Source: Oxalobacteraceae bacterium
GTDB taxonomy: Bacteria > Pseudomonadota > Gammaproteobacteria > Burkholderiales > Burkholderiaceae_D
NCBI GenBank assembly: GCA_003132085.1
Contig: PKWO01000350.1
Coordinates: 1 to 8,522, forward strand
Length of the DNA: 8,522 nt
Reading direction: 5' to 3'
The notes beneath the pieces are model-generated. The model was not told the origin of the DNA. It saw only the letters and a list, made by a program, of their open reading frames with translations, and did no database searches. How positions within the stretch are numbered: the stretch's first letter is position 1; every line of letters begins with the position of its first letter. Made by a program: the position numbers and the translations under genes. Shown piece by piece: positions 1-6,833 of the stretch.

Positions 1-2415
1 GGGGTTCGCAGGGAAGCGCTGGGTCTCGCGCAACAGCGCGAAAGCGCAGAGACCCGCGAGCTTGAGTCATCGCTTAAGCGCGCTCCACTCGAAGTGCAAG
101 CGCGCGAGGAAGCGCTTGCCAGAGCAGCGATGGAACAGGAGCACGAGTCGATTGCCCGTGCGCGGATTGAATCCGAACGGCGTGCGCTGGAGTCGATCCA
201 GTTGCGTTTGCAAGCCGAAGTCGAGATGCGCGATGCGGCGGCGCGCCGCGAACATGTTGAAGAGCTTGCCGCAGTGGCAGCTCAGGCGAGGCGCGAGGCC
301 GAAGAGCGCATTCGCATCGCTACCGAAGCCAGGATTCAGGTCGAACGGCAATTGCAGACGTCTGCGGTGGCTCGGGTTGAGGCTGAACATCAGGCTGACA
401 TGCAGGTCCGTGCCCGTTTGGCGGCAGAAGCGCAGGCGGTTGAGCAAGCGAAGCGGCGCGCGGCGGCCGAACAACAGGCTACCGCTGCCGCCCAGGTGCG
501 TGGCGATGAGGAGCAACGTGCGCAACAACTCGCCAACCAGCGCGCTGAACTTGAGCGTGCCGGCGCCCAGATGGTGGCGGAGCGCAACGTGGCCGAGCAG
601 GACGCACTGGCTGCCGTGGCCGAACAAGTTGAATCACGTCGCCGGGATGCCGACATTGCCACGCATAAGGCGCGCCAGGCACTGGCGCTGGCACGCGCCG
701 AACACGAGCGGGCCGTGGTCGAAAAGCAAGCTCTGGCGGCGGCATTGCAGAAGCAGTGTGCGGAAGAAGATGCACGTGCCGCAGCGCACGCGCGGATAGC
801 GGCAGATCAGGAGCATACCGAGTTGCTGCGCTTGCGGGTGGGGGTAGACGATGCGAATCGGGTTATACAGGAAACCGAATCCGCGGCAATCAAAATGGAA
901 GTGGCGCAGGCGATGGCCCAGACCGAGCTGAAAAGCAAGGCTGCCGAGACCGCAGTGCTGAAAGCACGTGAGGCAGCCGACTTGGCGCGTTTGCAGCGTC
1001 AACGCGCGAACGATGAGCAGCAGGCACTTGAAATCCTGCAAGAGAAACTGGAGATCGAAAGAAAGCGCGCGATTGCGGTACAGGGCGTGGTCAAGGCAAC
1101 CCATGAAAAACTCATCAGCGAGCAGGCCGCGTATGTTGAAACCGAGGCGCGTGAGCGCGCAGAGCGTGAGCAGGCGGCGCTGATGCGCAATCGCGAGCAG
1201 GCGGAGCGCGAGGCGTGTCAGTTGCGGGCCGCCGAGTGCACTGCGGCCAAACATACGTTGGCGCAGACGCAAACGCGGATCGACTTGCAGCGCAAGGCGG
1301 CGCAAACCGCTTTGCAGAAAGCGCGTGCGGTTGTCGATCTGAACCGGGTTGAAAGACAGCGCCTGGAAGCAGAACAAAAAGTACTTGCAGCCCTGCAGCA
1401 AAAGGTGCAGGCCGAGGAGGCCGTGCGGCTTGAGGCCGAAGCCCGCGCGCTGGTCGATCAGCAGCACGCGGAGCTCATGCGCATGCGTGAACGCACGGAA
1501 CATGAGGCGCGTCTGGCTGCAGAGGAAAAATACGCCGCCGATCGGCAGCATGCCGCGATGAATGCGGAACAGGCCGAACAACAACGGAAGATTGCCGACA
1601 TCGCCGTAGCCAAAGCCCGCGCAGCAAGCGAATTGCTGTTTGCCGAAAAGGAGCGCGAGGCAGCCGAACAACAGGCCCTGGAGTCGCTCCAAAGAAAGGT
1701 GGCGGCAGAAAACAGCGCTCGCTTGGAGGCGGACGGAAGAGCGCGCGTTGAGCAGCAGGAACTGGAAGCGATACAGGAAAAAGCGCGAGTTGAAGAACTG
1801 GCGTGCCGGGAAGCCGAACAACGTGTTGCAACACAACGCGACGCGACCATGCTGATCGCACAACGCCTGGAAGCAGAAGTTGAGGCGCGCAGCGCAGAAG
1901 AAGCGCGTGTCGCTGCCGAGCGCCTGGCGCTTGCGGCGGCACAGGAGCGGCTGCAAATCGAAATCAGCGCGGGCCTGGAAAATGACGCGATGCGCATCAG
2001 GAACGAACATCAGCAAGCGGAAGCCGAGCAGGCCGCGCGCGAACTGATCGGCCGAATGACCCAGCAAGGCGAGCACTGCCAGGATTGGCGTGATCGGGCC
2101 GAAGCAATGCTGGCGGAAGCGCCGGCACCGGTGGCGTTCCGTCCAACCAGGCGTGTAACCAAGGCGACGGCCACGGTGTTGACTTGCATGGCGATGGTTG
2201 CCGGTGCGCTGGGTGCGGCCACCTGGACTACCGGCGGGGTCGGATTTGGCGGCAAATCGGCATTAGCGGATGCCGTGGTGGTGAGGCCGGTTACCCATGC
2301 GGCAGAAGTCCCGGCGGCTTCGGTGCAGACGGCAGGCAGCGCGGCAGGCGACGCGACCGGACTGCACATGTCCTTCGCGCTTTCCGCACCGCCGCCTGCA
2401 ACCGTGATGGAGTAG
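1..2415 (+). CDS. Long coiled-coil protein with C-terminal membrane anchor, function unknown (5' end outside window)
   Basis: The frame is open from base 1 with no stop, so the gene begins upstream; 804 residues are visible. A GTG at 94 could be read as a start, but the same Ala/Glu/Arg/Gln-rich composition continues on both sides of it, so I treat it as internal. Residues 1 to about 700 are almost continuous charged helix with heptad-compatible spacing and essentially no Pro or Gly, as expected for a long coiled coil. About residues 723-744 (2167-2232) form one hydrophobic segment (core TVLTCMAMVAGALGAATW) preceded by basic RPTRR. A Gly/Ala/Pro-rich tail of about 60 residues follows. The positive charge before the segment suggests a cytoplasmic coil and a periplasmic tail. 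I do not recognise a family; a structural or envelope-associated role is only a guess. Overlapping frames on both strands are shadows of its biased codons. Confidence 0.8.
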   Translation, partial: GVRREALGLAQQRESAETRELESSLKRAPLEVQAREEALARAAMEQEHESIARARIESERRALESIQLRLQAEVEMRDAAARREHVEELAAVAAQARREAEERIRIATEARIQVERQLQTSAVARVEAEHQADMQVRARLAAEAQAVEQAKRRAAAEQQATAAAQVRGDEEQRAQQLANQRAELERAGAQMVAERNVAEQDALAAVAEQVESRRRDADIATHKARQALALARAEHERAVVEKQALAAALQKQCAEEDARAAAHARIAADQEHTELLRLRVGVDDANRVIQETESAAIKMEVAQAMAQTELKSKAAETAVLKAREAADLARLQRQRANDEQQALEILQEKLEIERKRAIAVQGVVKATHEKLISEQAAYVETEARERAEREQAALMRNREQAEREACQLRAAECTAAKHTLAQTQTRIDLQRKAAQTALQKARAVVDLNRVERQRLEAEQKVLAALQQKVQAEEAVRLEAEARALVDQQHAELMRMRERTEHEARLAAEEKYAADRQHAAMNAEQAEQQRKIADIAVAKARAASELLFAEKEREAAEQQALESLQRKVAAENSARLEADGRARVEQQELEAIQEKARVEELACREAEQRVATQRDATMLIAQRLEAEVEARSAEEARVAAERLALAAAQERLQIEISAGLENDAMRIRNEHQQAEAEQAARELIGRMTQQGEHCQDWRDRAEAMLAEAPAPVAFRPTRRVTKATATVLTCMAMVAGALGAATWTTGGVGFGGKSALADAVVVRPVTHAAEVPAASVQTAGSAAGDATGLHMSFALSAPPPATVME
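646..1700 (+). repeat. Four diverged ~98-residue internal repeats in the coiled coil
   Basis: A motif of the form A-x-x-K-A-R, about 5 to 9 variable residues, then (R/E)x(R/E), then EQQAL-x-x-LQ-x-K recurs four times. The lysine codons of the four KAR motifs start at 667, 961, 1318 and 1612. The spacings are 98, 119 and 98 codons, that is 14, 17 and 14 heptads, so the coiled-coil register is kept from unit to unit. Copies 2 to 4 are the most alike (KAREAADLARLQRQR, KARAVVDLNRVERQR, KARAASELLFAEKER). This suggests growth by internal duplication followed by divergence. Unit ends are approximate. Confidence 0.55.
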
Positions 2416-2442
2416 GGCGTATCACAGGCGCAACGCGTCCCC

Positions 2443-2461
2443 CTGCGCCATGACGGCGCGG
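2443..2461 (+). terminator. GC-rich hairpin downstream of the coiled-coil gene
   Basis: GCGCC (2445-2449) pairs with GGCGC (2455-2459) around the loop ATGAC, extended by a T-G and a C-G pair to 7 pairs. It begins 27 bases after the stop codon. No T-run follows, so it is at best a weak or Rho-assisted terminator. Confidence 0.3.
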
Positions 2462-2477
2462 CAGCACGCGGTCAAGG

Positions 2478-2517
2478 TTATTCAGGCCGCAGCTTTTCAG
2501 GCGGCAATTATTCAGGC
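2478..2517 (+). repeat. Three TTCAGGC copies with an exact 15-base period
   Basis: TTCAGGC occurs at 2481-2487, 2496-2502 and 2511-2517; the outer two extend to TTATTCAGGC. Read in one frame it gives IQAAA, FQAAI, IQATG and then a stop at 2526-2528. The 5-codon period could be a fragment of a repetitive reading frame, but no supported start precedes it. Confidence 0.45.
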
Positions 2518-2661
2518 AACGGGTTAGGCGTCGAGCCCGGTCCGGATGTTGCGCAAATAGCGCGAGCGCTGGTGATTCCGATGGGAAACCATGGCCGGCC
2601 AGCGATCTCTCAACAGTCGCTTCGCTAAGGGCATCGACGATTGGCCGCTCTTTTTCGGTCG

Positions 2662-2695
2662 GTGTCATCAAGCTGTCACATTAAGTACTTATCGT
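2662..2695 (+). promoter_or_regulatory. Pho box and possible PhoB-dependent promoter upstream of ppx
   Basis: GTGTCAT (2662-2668) and CTGTCAC (2673-2679) are direct repeats exactly 11 bases apart with a 4-base spacer (CAAG). The known PhoB half-site is CTGTCAT, with C or T allowed at the last position, so the copies match 6 of 7 and effectively 7 of 7. A -10-like TATCGT lies at 2690-2695, exactly 10 bases after the second half-site, where PhoB-type promoters normally carry it. It points right, towards ppx 243 bases further on. Binding is inferred from pattern only. Confidence 0.55.
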
Positions 2696-2938
2696 CTGCA
2701 TTCCGCGCATCTCAAATCGTACTTCAATTGGTAAGGATCCGTTCCTGTCTGGCAGGAAATGGCTGCTTCACTGCCGCCTAAAAGTACCGGCACGCCGGCT
2801 ATAAAGGCATAATGGCGAAAAAGGCCGGATACTTGACGGCTTTCCGGAATTCAGTTTTTGACGCAAAAAAGAATGCTGGGAAGGTTGGGAACGCCGGGAT
2901 CAGGTTCACAAATTAGTAGATTCAGACGAGAGGATGGA

Positions 2939-4396
2939 ATGTTTGCTGCAGTAGATTTGGGTTCCAATAGTTTTCGCCTGCATATTGGCCGGCACGACGG
3001 CGAGACAATTCGGATATTGAAGAGCGCGCGCGATCCAATTCGCTTGGCGGCGGGGCTGGATAGCCGCAGCAATATGACCGAATCGGCGATGCAAGGCGCA
3101 TTGGAGTGCCTGACCCGGTTTAACGCCATTTTGAACACTTATCCGCTTCATGCGGTGAGGGTGGTGGCTACCAATACTTTGCGCGTCGCCAAGAACGCGG
3201 CGGCATTTCTGCCGCTGGCCGAAAAAGCGGTCGGATACCCAATTGAAATCATTTCTGGTGAAGAAGAGGGCCGACTGATTTATATGGGTGTCGCCAGCAC
3301 GCTTTCTGCGTCGAATGAAAAACGGCTGGTACTGGATATCGGCGGCGGTTCCACCGAGTTGATTCTTGGGCAGGGGCAGGAGATCGAGCGCGTCGAGTCG
3401 TTCAGCATCGGCAACGTCAAGCAAAGTCTTTCTTTTTTTCCCGGCGGACGCGTGGACGCCGCATCATTCGATGCCGCGATACTTTCCGCGCGCAGCCATT
3501 TCGAAGACGCTGCCCCGCCTTATTATCCGCAATACTGGAGCAGCGCCTACGGCTCTTCCGGCACCATCCGTTCGATTGCCGATGCGATAGCAAAAAATAA
3601 TCTGGGCGACGGCACGCTTTCCAGCACCAGCCTGGAAGCGCTCAAGTTGCGCTTGATTCAGTTCGGACACGCGAGCCGGATTGATTTGCTGGGCATGAAG
3701 CCCGATCGCGCTGCGGTCATGGTCGGCGGATTGGCAATTCTGATCGGCGTGATGCAGGAATTAGGCATCAATAAAATGACGCCCATTGAGGCTGGTTTGC
3801 GCATGGGCGTGCTGTGGGACTTGCAATGGCGTGCCACCAAACGCGATCGGCGTGAGCAGTCGGCGCGCAGTTTCCTGCAGCGTTTCCATGCGGACGAAGG
3901 CCGCGCGAAGCGCGTGGCCGATGCCGCCGGGTTATTGTATGGGCAGCTTAAGCCGAGTAGCGATACCTATACGCGCTACTTATACTGGAGCGGCTTGTTG
4001 CATGAGGTCGGTCTAGCGGTTTCTCAAAGCGGTTACCATAAACATGCTGCGTATCTGATTGAAAACGCCGATTTGCCGGGATTTACCACCCGGGAGCAGC
4101 GGATCATGAGTACGCTTATCCTGGGGCAAAAAGGCAATCTGCGCAAAGTGAGCGAGGCGTTGGCGGACATTGATCTCGCCAAGGCGATATTGGCTTTGCG
4201 TCTCGCGGTAATGTTCATGCATTCGCGGATTGAGGTTAATTTGGATGAACTCCGCCTGAGGATGAAGAGCAAAATCGATCTGGAAATCAGGAGCGGCTGG
4301 TTCATGCACCATCCTACCGTGTCATTCTGGATGGAAAAGGAGAAAGAATGTTGGAATGAAGTTGGCATTGATTTCACGATCAAGATCAACGCCTGA
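2939..4396 (+). CDS. ppx: Exopolyphosphatase (Ppx/GppA family)
   Basis: Releases phosphate from the ends of inorganic polyphosphate (or hydrolyses pppGpp if GppA-like). The 485-residue product starts MFAAVDLGSNSFRLHIGR, the phosphate-1 motif of the acetate/sugar kinase fold. It continues with SGEEEGRLIYMGV (106-118) carrying the catalytic-type glutamates, DIGGGSTEL (133-141), GSSGTIR (205-211), and a C-terminal HD-like region with LLHEVG (353-358) and GYHKHAAYL (365-373), all typical of Ppx. Length is normal for the long bacterial Ppx. I chose ATG 2939 because GAGAGG (2928-2933) sits 5 bases before it and the family begins there. The frame stays open back to a TTG at 2858 and an ATG at 2873, whose extra residues do not resemble Ppx. 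A Pho box lies upstream and ppk sits on the opposite strand at the other end of the window. Confidence 0.95.
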   Translation: MFAAVDLGSNSFRLHIGRHDGETIRILKSARDPIRLAAGLDSRSNMTESAMQGALECLTRFNAILNTYPLHAVRVVATNTLRVAKNAAAFLPLAEKAVGYPIEIISGEEEGRLIYMGVASTLSASNEKRLVLDIGGGSTELILGQGQEIERVESFSIGNVKQSLSFFPGGRVDAASFDAAILSARSHFEDAAPPYYPQYWSSAYGSSGTIRSIADAIAKNNLGDGTLSSTSLEALKLRLIQFGHASRIDLLGMKPDRAAVMVGGLAILIGVMQELGINKMTPIEAGLRMGVLWDLQWRATKRDRREQSARSFLQRFHADEGRAKRVADAAGLLYGQLKPSSDTYTRYLYWSGLLHEVGLAVSQSGYHKHAAYLIENADLPGFTTREQRIMSTLILGQKGNLRKVSEALADIDLAKAILALRLAVMFMHSRIEVNLDELRLRMKSKIDLEIRSGWFMHHPTVSFWMEKEKECWNEVGIDFTIKINA

Positions 4397-4524
4397 TGAG
4401 CAAGCAGTGCTTGGCTCGGCTCGAAATGCATATTCGGGCAATCTTCAGCCAAGAGTAGCGAGTGCAAGCCGGACCGTTATCCCGCTTACGACTGTTTGGT
4501 AAATCGTCGTCAAATCGTCCTTTC

Positions 4525-4565
4525 TTGCGGCGATCCTGATAATGGTATATATTATTTATATTATT
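4525..4565 (+). promoter_or_regulatory. Candidate promoter of the small basic protein gene
   Basis: TTGCGG (4525-4530) and TATATT (4548-4553) are 17 bases apart, a plausible sigma-70 pair (3/6 and 5/6 matches). The -10 lies in an AT-rich tract made of a perfect 9-base tandem repeat (TATATTATT at 4548-4556 and 4557-4565). Just upstream, AAATCGTC occurs at 4501-4508 and 4512-4519, one helical turn apart, which could be a regulator site. Confidence 0.4.
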
Positions 4566-4584
4566 AACTAAAAAGGTAAAATTC

Positions 4585-5010
4585 ATGCCAAGAGCCGCCG
4601 CAGTGAAAAAGCCAGTAGTGAAGCCCGCATCGGCGGTCGCGCCGAAGAAGCCGGTTGCGGCAAAATCCGTAGCCGGAAAAGCGGTTGCCAAACCCGTCAA
4701 GGCGCCGATTGCGCCGAAGGCGGCAGCCAAGCCAGTCGCACCGCGGGCGGCAGCCAAACCGGTCGAGCAGCCGAAAGAAAAAGTCAAAAAGGCCAAGCTG
4801 GTAAGGGATAGTTTTTCGATGCCGGAGTCCGAATACGCAATACTCGGCGCGGTAAAAAAAGCCTGCCTGAAGGCCGGCATTGAAGTCAAAAAGAGTGAAT
4901 TGTTGCGCATCGGCGTGGCACTTATCCAAAAAATGGACGTTGCAGCGCTGAAAGTTGTGCTTGCTGGTTTGTCACCACTCAAAGCTGGGCGCCCGAAGCA
5001 GGATAAGTAA
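4585..5010 (+). CDS. Small basic protein: histone-H1-like tail plus ribbon-helix-helix-like domain
   Basis: 141 residues. Residues 1 to about 68 are almost only Ala, Lys, Pro and Val with repeated AAKPVAPRA- and KPV-type units, like eukaryotic H1 tails and bacterial H1-like nucleoid proteins. Residues 70-141 are a different, ordered part: a possible beta strand (RDSFSMP), a helix (ESEYAILGAVKKACLKAG) and a second helix (VKKSELLRIGVALIQ). This order and the small-residue/Ser turn resemble the ribbon-helix-helix DNA-binding fold. It ends LKAGRPKQDK, similar to the AT-hook-like GRP tails of nucleoid proteins. I recall hypothetical proteins of this architecture being widespread in Burkholderiales. 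The ATG has AAAAGG (4571-4576) 8 bases upstream. It stands alone with its own AT-rich promoter and is probably DNA-binding; the precise role is not known to me. Confidence 0.85.
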   Translation: MPRAAAVKKPVVKPASAVAPKKPVAAKSVAGKAVAKPVKAPIAPKAAAKPVAPRAAAKPVEQPKEKVKKAKLVRDSFSMPESEYAILGAVKKACLKAGIEVKKSELLRIGVALIQKMDVAALKVVLAGLSPLKAGRPKQDK

Positions 5011-5033
5011 ACTTCTTCGCTAAATAGTTGCTT

Positions 5034-5057
5034 TTGCCGGGGCCACAGCCTCGGCAA
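5034..5057 (+). terminator. Hairpin after the small basic protein gene
   Basis: TTGCCGGGG (5034-5042) pairs with CCTCGGCAA (5049-5057) over 9 pairs including one G-U, with the loop CCACAG. It begins 23 bases after the stop codon. No T-run follows, so intrinsic termination may be inefficient. Confidence 0.4.
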
Positions 5058-5071
5058 CAGGTGCGTTTGTC

Positions 5072-5100
5072 GCCGGTTACCTCACTGATGACCGGCATTT
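5072..5100 (+). terminator. Second hairpin, possible backup terminator
   Basis: GCCGGT (5072-5077) pairs with ACCGGC (5091-5096) across a 13-base loop and is followed by ATTT. The stem is short and the loop long, so support is modest. Confidence 0.25.
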
Positions 5101-5117
5101 CCATGTCTTGGTAGTGT

Positions 5118-5153
5118 TGTCATGTCACAAAAATGACATCGGACTGTCATTTT
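5118..5153 (+). promoter_or_regulatory. Pho-box-like cluster upstream of the olsB-plcP pair
   Basis: Three 7-base units occur at an 11-base period: ATGTCAC (5122-5128), ATGACAT (5133-5139) and CTGTCAT (5144-5150). The last is a perfect PhoB half-site; the other two match 5 of 7. The first spacer is AAAA, as in Pho boxes. A further TTGTCAT (5117-5123) lies out of phase. The same bases form a perfect 9-base inverted repeat, AAAATGACA (5130-5138) with TGTCATTTT (5145-5153), which could instead be a dyad operator or a T-tailed hairpin. No good -10 is seen 10 bases downstream (CAATCT at 5161-5166). The site is 55 bases before the olsB start. Confidence 0.5.
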
Positions 5154-5205
5154 GCTGAAGCAATCTGCGGTTACGCTTTCGTCGTCATCATCAATAGGAC
5201 GATAA

Positions 5206-5973
5206 ATGCGACTACTGACCAGCCCCGCAGAGGCAAATCCCGCGCAATCGAAATTAACGCTGAGTCTCGCCAGCACTGCAGAAGAAGTAAGCGAGGTGCA
5301 GCGCTTGCGCTACAAAGTGTTCGTTGAAACGATGGGACTGTCGGCATTAATGAACGCAGAGGAAATCGACTGCGACGAATTCGATTCCTATTGCGATCAT
5401 TTGATCGTGCGCGATTCCAGAACCCTTGAAGTGGTTGGCACTTACCGCGTGATGAGCCCGAACGCCGCACGGGAAATGGGCCGGTTTTATTCCGAGCAAG
5501 AGTTTGATTTAAGCCGCTTGAACAACCTGCGCGGCAGTATTGCAGAAGCCGGGCGCGCCTGCATACACCCGGACTATCGCAGCGGCAGCGTCATCATGAT
5601 GCTATGGGCCGGATTGGCGGCTTTCATGAAGAAGGAGCATTGTCAGTACCTGATCGGCTGCGCCAGCGTTAGTTTGGCCGATGGCGGACACAACGCGGCC
5701 GCGCTCTATCATGCGCTCAACGACACGAATATGTCGCCCTCCGAGTACCGTGTGACCCCGCACCTCCCTTTCCCGATCGAAGAGCGCGAGGCCGGCCATG
5801 TGGCCCAGGTTCCTCCGCTGATCAAGGGGTATCTGCGTAGCGGCGCGTGGGTATGCGGCGAACCGGCGTGGGATCCCGATTTTCATAGTGCAGATTTCTT
5901 CCTGCTGTTGCCTCTGACGAAACTGGACAACCGGTACGCCCGCCATTACCTGAAAGAGACGAGGTCAGCATGA
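5206..5973 (+). CDS. olsB: OlsB-type L-ornithine N-alpha-acyltransferase (GNAT fold)
   Basis: OlsB moves a 3-hydroxyacyl chain from acyl-carrier protein to the alpha-amino group of ornithine, giving lyso-ornithine lipid, the first step to a phosphorus-free membrane lipid. The 255-residue product has the family pattern: RYKVFVETMG (35-44), DEFDSYCDHLIV (57-68), VVGTYRVMSP (76-85), EAGRACIHPDYRSG (114-127), LIGCAS (149-154), PPLIKGYLRSGAWVCGEPAWD (203-223) and FHSADFFLLL (226-235). Length fits stand-alone OlsB; there is no fused OlsA acyltransferase domain, and no olsA in the window. ATG 5206 has AGGA (5196-5199) 6 bases upstream. Its stop overlaps the next start (ATGA, 5970-5973), so the two are probably translationally coupled. 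Pho-box-like half-sites upstream suggest induction by phosphate starvation, as known for ornithine-lipid genes in some bacteria. Automatic annotation may call it a hemolysin-like or generic GNAT protein. Confidence 0.85.
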   Translation: MRLLTSPAEANPAQSKLTLSLASTAEEVSEVQRLRYKVFVETMGLSALMNAEEIDCDEFDSYCDHLIVRDSRTLEVVGTYRVMSPNAAREMGRFYSEQEFDLSRLNNLRGSIAEAGRACIHPDYRSGSVIMMLWAGLAAFMKKEHCQYLIGCASVSLADGGHNAAALYHALNDTNMSPSEYRVTPHLPFPIEEREAGHVAQVPPLIKGYLRSGAWVCGEPAWDPDFHSADFFLLLPLTKLDNRYARHYLKETRSA

Positions 5974-6833
5974 AGCCGAGAGACCAATTTTTGGACGCAG
6001 CTTTTCTGAGTTCCGAAGTTGGGGCCAGCAAACGCGAACCCATACGTTTTCGCGCGATCTGGATGTCAGACATCCATTTGGGCACGACCGGATGCCAAGC
6101 CGGGAGACTGCTTGAGTTCCTGCGTGCTACCGAGTCCGAGACGCTCTACCTGGTTGGCGACATCGTCGACGGCTGGCAATTGAAGCGTCGCTGGTATTGG
6201 GATCAAACCCACAACAATATTGTTCAGGCAGTCTTGAAAAAGGCCAAGAAGGGCACGGAAGTGATCTTCGTTCCTGGCAATCACGATGAAGCGATACGCC
6301 AGTTTATCGATCTCGATTTCGGCGGCATCCGCGTGCGTGACGAATTGGTGCATACGACCGCGCAAGGAAAACGCATGCTGGTGCTGCACGGCGACCGGTT
6401 TGACGGTGTCATCGCCTGCGCCAAATGGTTGGCATATGTGGGCGACAACCTCTACACGCTGATCCTGACATTCAATCAATGGTTCAACGCGTGGCGGGCG
6501 CGCGTCGGCCTTCCATACTGGTCGCTGTCGCAGTACCTGAAGTCGAAAGTCAAAAATGCCGTGAACTACATATCCTCATTCGAGGAGGCGTTGGCCGACG
6601 AGGCCAAAAAACGCGGTCTCGACGGGGTCATTTGCGGACATATTCACAAACCGGAAATTCGCCAAATCAATGGCGTTACCTATTGCAATGACGGCGACTG
6701 GGTCGAAAGTCTGACCGCGCTGGTGGAAGATCATTCAGGTGAATTGAGGTTGGTGACCTGGCAGGAGATCGTTATGCACCAAAAGCCGAAAGTGGCCGTC
6801 GACGCCGGAGAATTATGCGTATCGCCGTCGTAA
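5970..6833 (+). CDS. plcP: Calcineurin-like phosphoesterase, PlcP-type phospholipase C (LpxH-related)
   Basis: 287 residues with the full metallophosphoesterase motif set: SDIHLG (33-38), GDIVDGW (63-69), GNHDE (103-107), HGDRFD (140-145) and GHIHKPE (223-229), supplying the Asp, Asn and His ligands of a two-metal site. A tool may label it UDP-2,3-diacylglucosamine diphosphatase because it is in the same broad group as LpxH. Features that fit PlcP better are GCQA (41-44), the WQLKRRWYW stretch (69-77), GNHDE rather than the GNRD-type motif of LpxH, the insert around 155-185 and GDWVES (242-247). PlcP cleaves phosphatidylcholine or phosphatidylethanolamine head groups during phosphate starvation, leaving diacylglycerol. 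The neighbours agree: olsB overlaps upstream (ATGA, with GAGG at 5961-5964) and an Agt-like remnant follows. No signal peptide or clear membrane span is seen. PlcP versus LpxH-like is inference; the phosphoesterase fold is certain. Confidence 0.75.
   Translation: MKPRDQFLDAAFLSSEVGASKREPIRFRAIWMSDIHLGTTGCQAGRLLEFLRATESETLYLVGDIVDGWQLKRRWYWDQTHNNIVQAVLKKAKKGTEVIFVPGNHDEAIRQFIDLDFGGIRVRDELVHTTAQGKRMLVLHGDRFDGVIACAKWLAYVGDNLYTLILTFNQWFNAWRARVGLPYWSLSQYLKSKVKNAVNYISSFEEALADEAKKRGLDGVICGHIHKPEIRQINGVTYCNDGDWVESLTALVEDHSGELRLVTWQEIVMHQKPKVAVDAGELCVSPS

Larger units (their letters stand above)
2416..2938. other. Gene-poor stretch between the coiled-coil gene and ppx
   Basis: I see no convincing gene in these 523 bases. 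The part before 2661 holds a GC-rich hairpin just after the stop codon and a three-copy 15-base-period repeat. The part after 2661 holds a PhoB-type box and a leader of about 235 bases before the ppx start. A -10-like CATAAT lies at 2808-2813 without a matching -35. Two tiny frames (2759-2812, 17 codons; 2812-2916, 34 codons) overlap at TAATG, but neither has a well-spaced ribosome site. The first half could be a decayed gene, but I cannot name one. Confidence 0.5.

Noticed and set aside
62..799. Plus-strand open frame in another register over the same region
   Set aside because: Arg/Trp/Pro-rich low-complexity product that overlaps the coiled-coil frame completely; typical frame shadow.
634..2076. 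Long open frame on the minus strand (480 codons) opposite the coiled-coil gene
   Set aside because: It is the antisense shadow of a stop-poor, codon-biased coding region. It reads as Leu/Arg/Cys/Phe-rich sequence with no domain, and the plus frame has clear heptads, a membrane segment and a proper end.
2291..2671. Minus-strand frame of about 126 codons spanning the coiled-coil 3' end and the intergenic region
   Set aside because: The start is TTG or ATG with no ribosome site, half lies antisense to a real gene, and no motif is recognised. It also starts inside the Pho box.
2858..2938. Longer N-terminus for ppx (TTG 2858 or ATG 2873)
   Set aside because: The family begins at MFAAVDLGSNS and a good GAGAGG site precedes ATG 2939.
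4400..4420. Hairpin just after the ppx stop (GAGCAAGC/GCTTGGCTC) as terminator
   Set aside because: The stem has a bulge, is short, and no T-run follows.
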